DNA from: AA29 sp041481445 | GTDB lineage: Bacteria > Acidobacteriota > Vicinamibacteria > Fen-336 | Reading direction: 5' to 3' | NCBI GenBank assembly: GCA_041481445.1 | Contig: JBGPBV010000115.1 | Span: 1-22,733, forward strand | DNA length: 22,733 nt | Shown here: positions 20,642 to 22,733 of the stretch, one piece after another | How the letters are laid out: every line of letters starts with the position of its first letter | How positions within the stretch are numbered: the stretch's first letter is position 1 | The notes under the pieces: model-generated | The model's input: the letters and a program-made list of their open reading frames with translations, nothing else | The model's database searches: none | What the model was told of the DNA's origin: nothing | Translations under genes and position numbers: made by a program

Positions 20642-22733
20642 ATGCTCATCGTGTCCGTCGCGAGCGCGGCCCTGATCGTGCTCGCCGCTGCGGCGTCGGC
20701 GCCCGCCGCCACCGCCGCCGAGGCCAAAGTGGACAACCCGCTACTCGCACCCTGGACCGGACCCCATGGGGGAGTTCCCCCGTTCGACAAGGTCAAGGTC
20801 GAACAGTTCAAGCCGGCCCTGGAGGCGGCGATGACGGACGCGCTGGCCGAGGCCGACCAGATCGCGGGCGACCCCGCCCCCCCCACCTTCGCCAACACGA
20901 TCGTGGCCCTGGAGAGGTCGGGGCGCGCCCTGGACCGCGTGACCAGCATCTTCGGCATCTACCGCTCGACCATGAGCATGCCCGATTTCCAGAAGGTCGA
21001 GGAGGAGATGGCCCCGAAGCTGGCCGCCTTCTCGGACAAGATCACGCAGAACGAGAAGCTGTTCAAGCGCATCGCCGCCGTCTACGACGCGCGCGAGTCC
21101 TCCAAGCTGACCCCGGAGCAGAAGCGGCTGGTCTGGCTCAACTACACCAACTTCGTGCGCGCGGGGGCGAAGCTCGACCCCGCGGCCAAGACGCGGCTCT
21201 CCGAGATCAACCAGCGCCTGGCCACCCTGTACACGAAGTTCAGCCAGAACCTCCTGGCCGACGAGACCGACTACGTCCTGTTCCTCGACAAGCCGGAGGA
21301 CCTGGCCGGCCTGCCCGACTCCCTGCGCTCGGCGGCGGCGGCGGCGGCCGAGCAGCGCGGCCAGAAGGGCAAGTGGGCCATCCTCAACACGCGGTCGAGC
21401 ATGGAGCCGTTCCTGAGCTACGCCGACCGGCGTGACCTGCGCGAGAAGGTCTGGAGGACCTACTACAGCCGCGGCGACCACGACGACGCCCACGACAACA
21501 AGGCGATCATCACCGAGATCCTCAAGCTGCGCGCGGAGCGGGCCAAGCTCCTCGGGTACCAGACGCACGCGCACTGGCGCCTCGAGAACGCGATGGCGCG
21601 CACCCCGGAGCGGGCGATGGAGCTGATGGAGGCGGTCTGGAAGCCGGCGGTGGCCCGCGTCCACGAGGAGGTCGCGGACATGCAGGCCATCGCGGACAAG
21701 GAAGGGGCGAAGCTCAAGATCGAGCCCTGGGACTACCGGTACTACGCGGAGAAGGTGCGCAAGGCGAAGTACGACCTCGACCAGAACGAGGTCAAGCCCT
21801 ACCTCCAGCTCGAGAAGCTGCGGGAGGGGATGTTCTGGGTGGCCGGCCAGCTCTTCGGCTTCCAGTTCGCGCCCGTCACCGACGTGACGGTGTGCCAGCC
21901 GGACGTGCGCGCGTACCAGGTCACCGATCGCGCGGGCAAGCTCGTCGGCCTCTGGTACTTCGATCCCTACGCGCGGCCGGGCAAGCAGTCGGGGGCCTGG
22001 ATGAACGCCTACCGCAGCCAGGAGAGGTTCGAGGGCGAGATCACGACCATCGTCTCCAACAACACGAACTTCGTGAAGAGCAAGCCGGGGGAGCCGATCC
22101 TGATCTCCTGGGACGACGCGACCGCGCTCTTCCACGAGTTCGGCCACGCCCTGCACGGGCTGAGCTCGAACGTCACCTATCCGTCCCTGGCGGGGACGGC
22201 GGTGGCGCGCGACTACGTGGAGTTCCCGTCGCAGCTCCTCGAGCACTGGCTGGAGACGCCGGAGGTCCTCGACAAGTTCGCGCTGCACTACCAGACGGGC
22301 AAGCCGATCCCGGCCGCCCTCGTGGAGAAGATCCGGAACGCTTCGAGGTTCAACCAGGGCTTCGCCACCGTCGAGTACCTGGCCAGCGCGCTCGTGGACA
22401 TGAAGCTGCACCTGGCCGGCGACCAGACCATCGACCCGCGCGCGTTCGAGAAGAAGACGCTGGCCGACCTCGGCATGCCCTCCGAGATCGTCATGCGCCA
22501 CCGCACGCCGCAGTTCGGCCACGTGTTCTCCGGCGACGGCTACTCCGCGGGCTACTACAGCTACATCTGGTCGGACACCATCTCCGCGGACGCCTGGGAG
22601 GCCTTCACCGGCGCGGGCGGGCCCTACGACAAGGTGGTGGCCAAGCGGCTCTACGACGACATCTTCTCGATCGGCAACACCGTGGACCCGGCGGAGGCCT
22701 ACCGCGCGTTCCGCGGGCGCGACCCGGGCATCG
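20642..22733 (+). CDS. M3-family metallopeptidase (peptidyl-dipeptidase Dcp/oligopeptidase type), 3' end cut by window
   Basis: A zinc oligopeptidase of which 697 residues are visible, nearly full length since E. coli Dcp is about 680. The signal peptide MLIVSVASAALIVLAAAASAPAATAAEA indicates periplasmic export. The active site is HEFGHALHG (H498, E499, H502) with the third zinc ligand E527 in DYVEFPSQ; the family tail block SGDGYSAGYYSYIW follows. It cleaves short peptides, probably as dipeptides from the C-terminus in the Dcp case. ATG 20642 is chosen because GAGGGAG (20627-20633) lies eight bases upstream; an in-frame ATG at 20618 is possible but lacks a ribosome site. The 154-bp gap before it suggests its own promoter, with TAAGAT at 20570-20575 as a weak -10. 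Confidence 0.93.
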   Translation, partial: MLIVSVASAALIVLAAAASAPAATAAEAKVDNPLLAPWTGPHGGVPPFDKVKVEQFKPALEAAMTDALAEADQIAGDPAPPTFANTIVALERSGRALDRVTSIFGIYRSTMSMPDFQKVEEEMAPKLAAFSDKITQNEKLFKRIAAVYDARESSKLTPEQKRLVWLNYTNFVRAGAKLDPAAKTRLSEINQRLATLYTKFSQNLLADETDYVLFLDKPEDLAGLPDSLRSAAAAAAEQRGQKGKWAILNTRSSMEPFLSYADRRDLREKVWRTYYSRGDHDDAHDNKAIITEILKLRAERAKLLGYQTHAHWRLENAMARTPERAMELMEAVWKPAVARVHEEVADMQAIADKEGAKLKIEPWDYRYYAEKVRKAKYDLDQNEVKPYLQLEKLREGMFWVAGQLFGFQFAPVTDVTVCQPDVRAYQVTDRAGKLVGLWYFDPYARPGKQSGAWMNAYRSQERFEGEITTIVSNNTNFVKSKPGEPILISWDDATALFHEFGHALHGLSSNVTYPSLAGTAVARDYVEFPSQLLEHWLETPEVLDKFALHYQTGKPIPAALVEKIRNASRFNQGFATVEYLASALVDMKLHLAGDQTIDPRAFEKKTLADLGMPSEIVMRHRTPQFGHVFSGDGYSAGYYSYIWSDTISADAWEAFTGAGGPYDKVVAKRLYDDIFSIGNTVDPAEAYRAFRGRDPGI

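Noticed and set aside
20741..22522. 593-codon minus-strand frame opposite the M3 peptidase
   Set aside because: The plus strand carries signal peptide, HEFGH site and family C-terminal block; the antisense translation is repetitive Leu/Val/Arg.

Overview
The window is very GC-rich, with G/C in most third codon positions. That creates long spurious ORFs antisense to nearly every real gene. The gene families point to Acidobacteriota: an Oar-like TonB-dependent receptor with an N-terminal carboxypeptidase-regulatory domain, a protein of the 'VWFA-related Acidobacterial domain' type, and TPR-fused sulfatase-like lipoproteins. This taxonomic call is inferred from families; no rRNA marker is present. 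Sixteen protein-coding genes are supported. I see no tRNA, rRNA, CRISPR array or insertion sequence.

Layout. (1) 25-3389, minus strand: a two-gene operon of a Tat-exported spermidine-dehydrogenase-like flavoprotein and an APC-family amino acid/polyamine permease, linked by a 4-base overlap. The permease appears to need a CTG start. (2) 3448-6293, plus: an Oar-like TonB receptor behind a consensus TTGACA promoter, followed by a hairpin between convergent genes. (3) 6346-10655, minus: two tandem, translationally coupled lipoproteins, each an alkaline-phosphatase-superfamily ('sulfatase') domain plus TPRs. Both carry Thr where true sulfatases have the formylglycine Cys/Ser. (4) 10708-12934, plus: a coupled trio of GT4 glycosyltransferase, YdeI/OmdA-family protein and small lipoprotein. 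(5) 13015-13739, plus: a zinc-ribbon mini-protein and a DUF2127-type membrane protein. (6) 13736-15202, minus: an exported TPR protein whose stop codon overlaps the previous one. (7) 15382-16504, plus: two exported paralogues that together carry four copies of one small domain. (8) 16485-18614, minus: the VWFA-related protein. (9) 18669-20487, plus: two uncharacterised genes and an Hsp15-like S4 protein. (10) 20642 to the window end, plus: an M3 (Dcp-type) metallopeptidase cut by the window edge.

Most products are envelope-directed: outer-membrane receptor, lipoproteins, periplasmic enzymes and permease. The region reads as ordinary chromosomal cell-envelope and nutrient-uptake housekeeping with no mobile-element signature. 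The less ordinary signals are a recurrent -10-like hexamer exactly 6 nt before start codons with no Shine-Dalgarno (candidate leaderless genes), the Thr-nucleophile pair, the four-copy domain pair with a shared GHH motif, a triple 9-bp repeat overlapping a candidate promoter, and the apparent CTG start.
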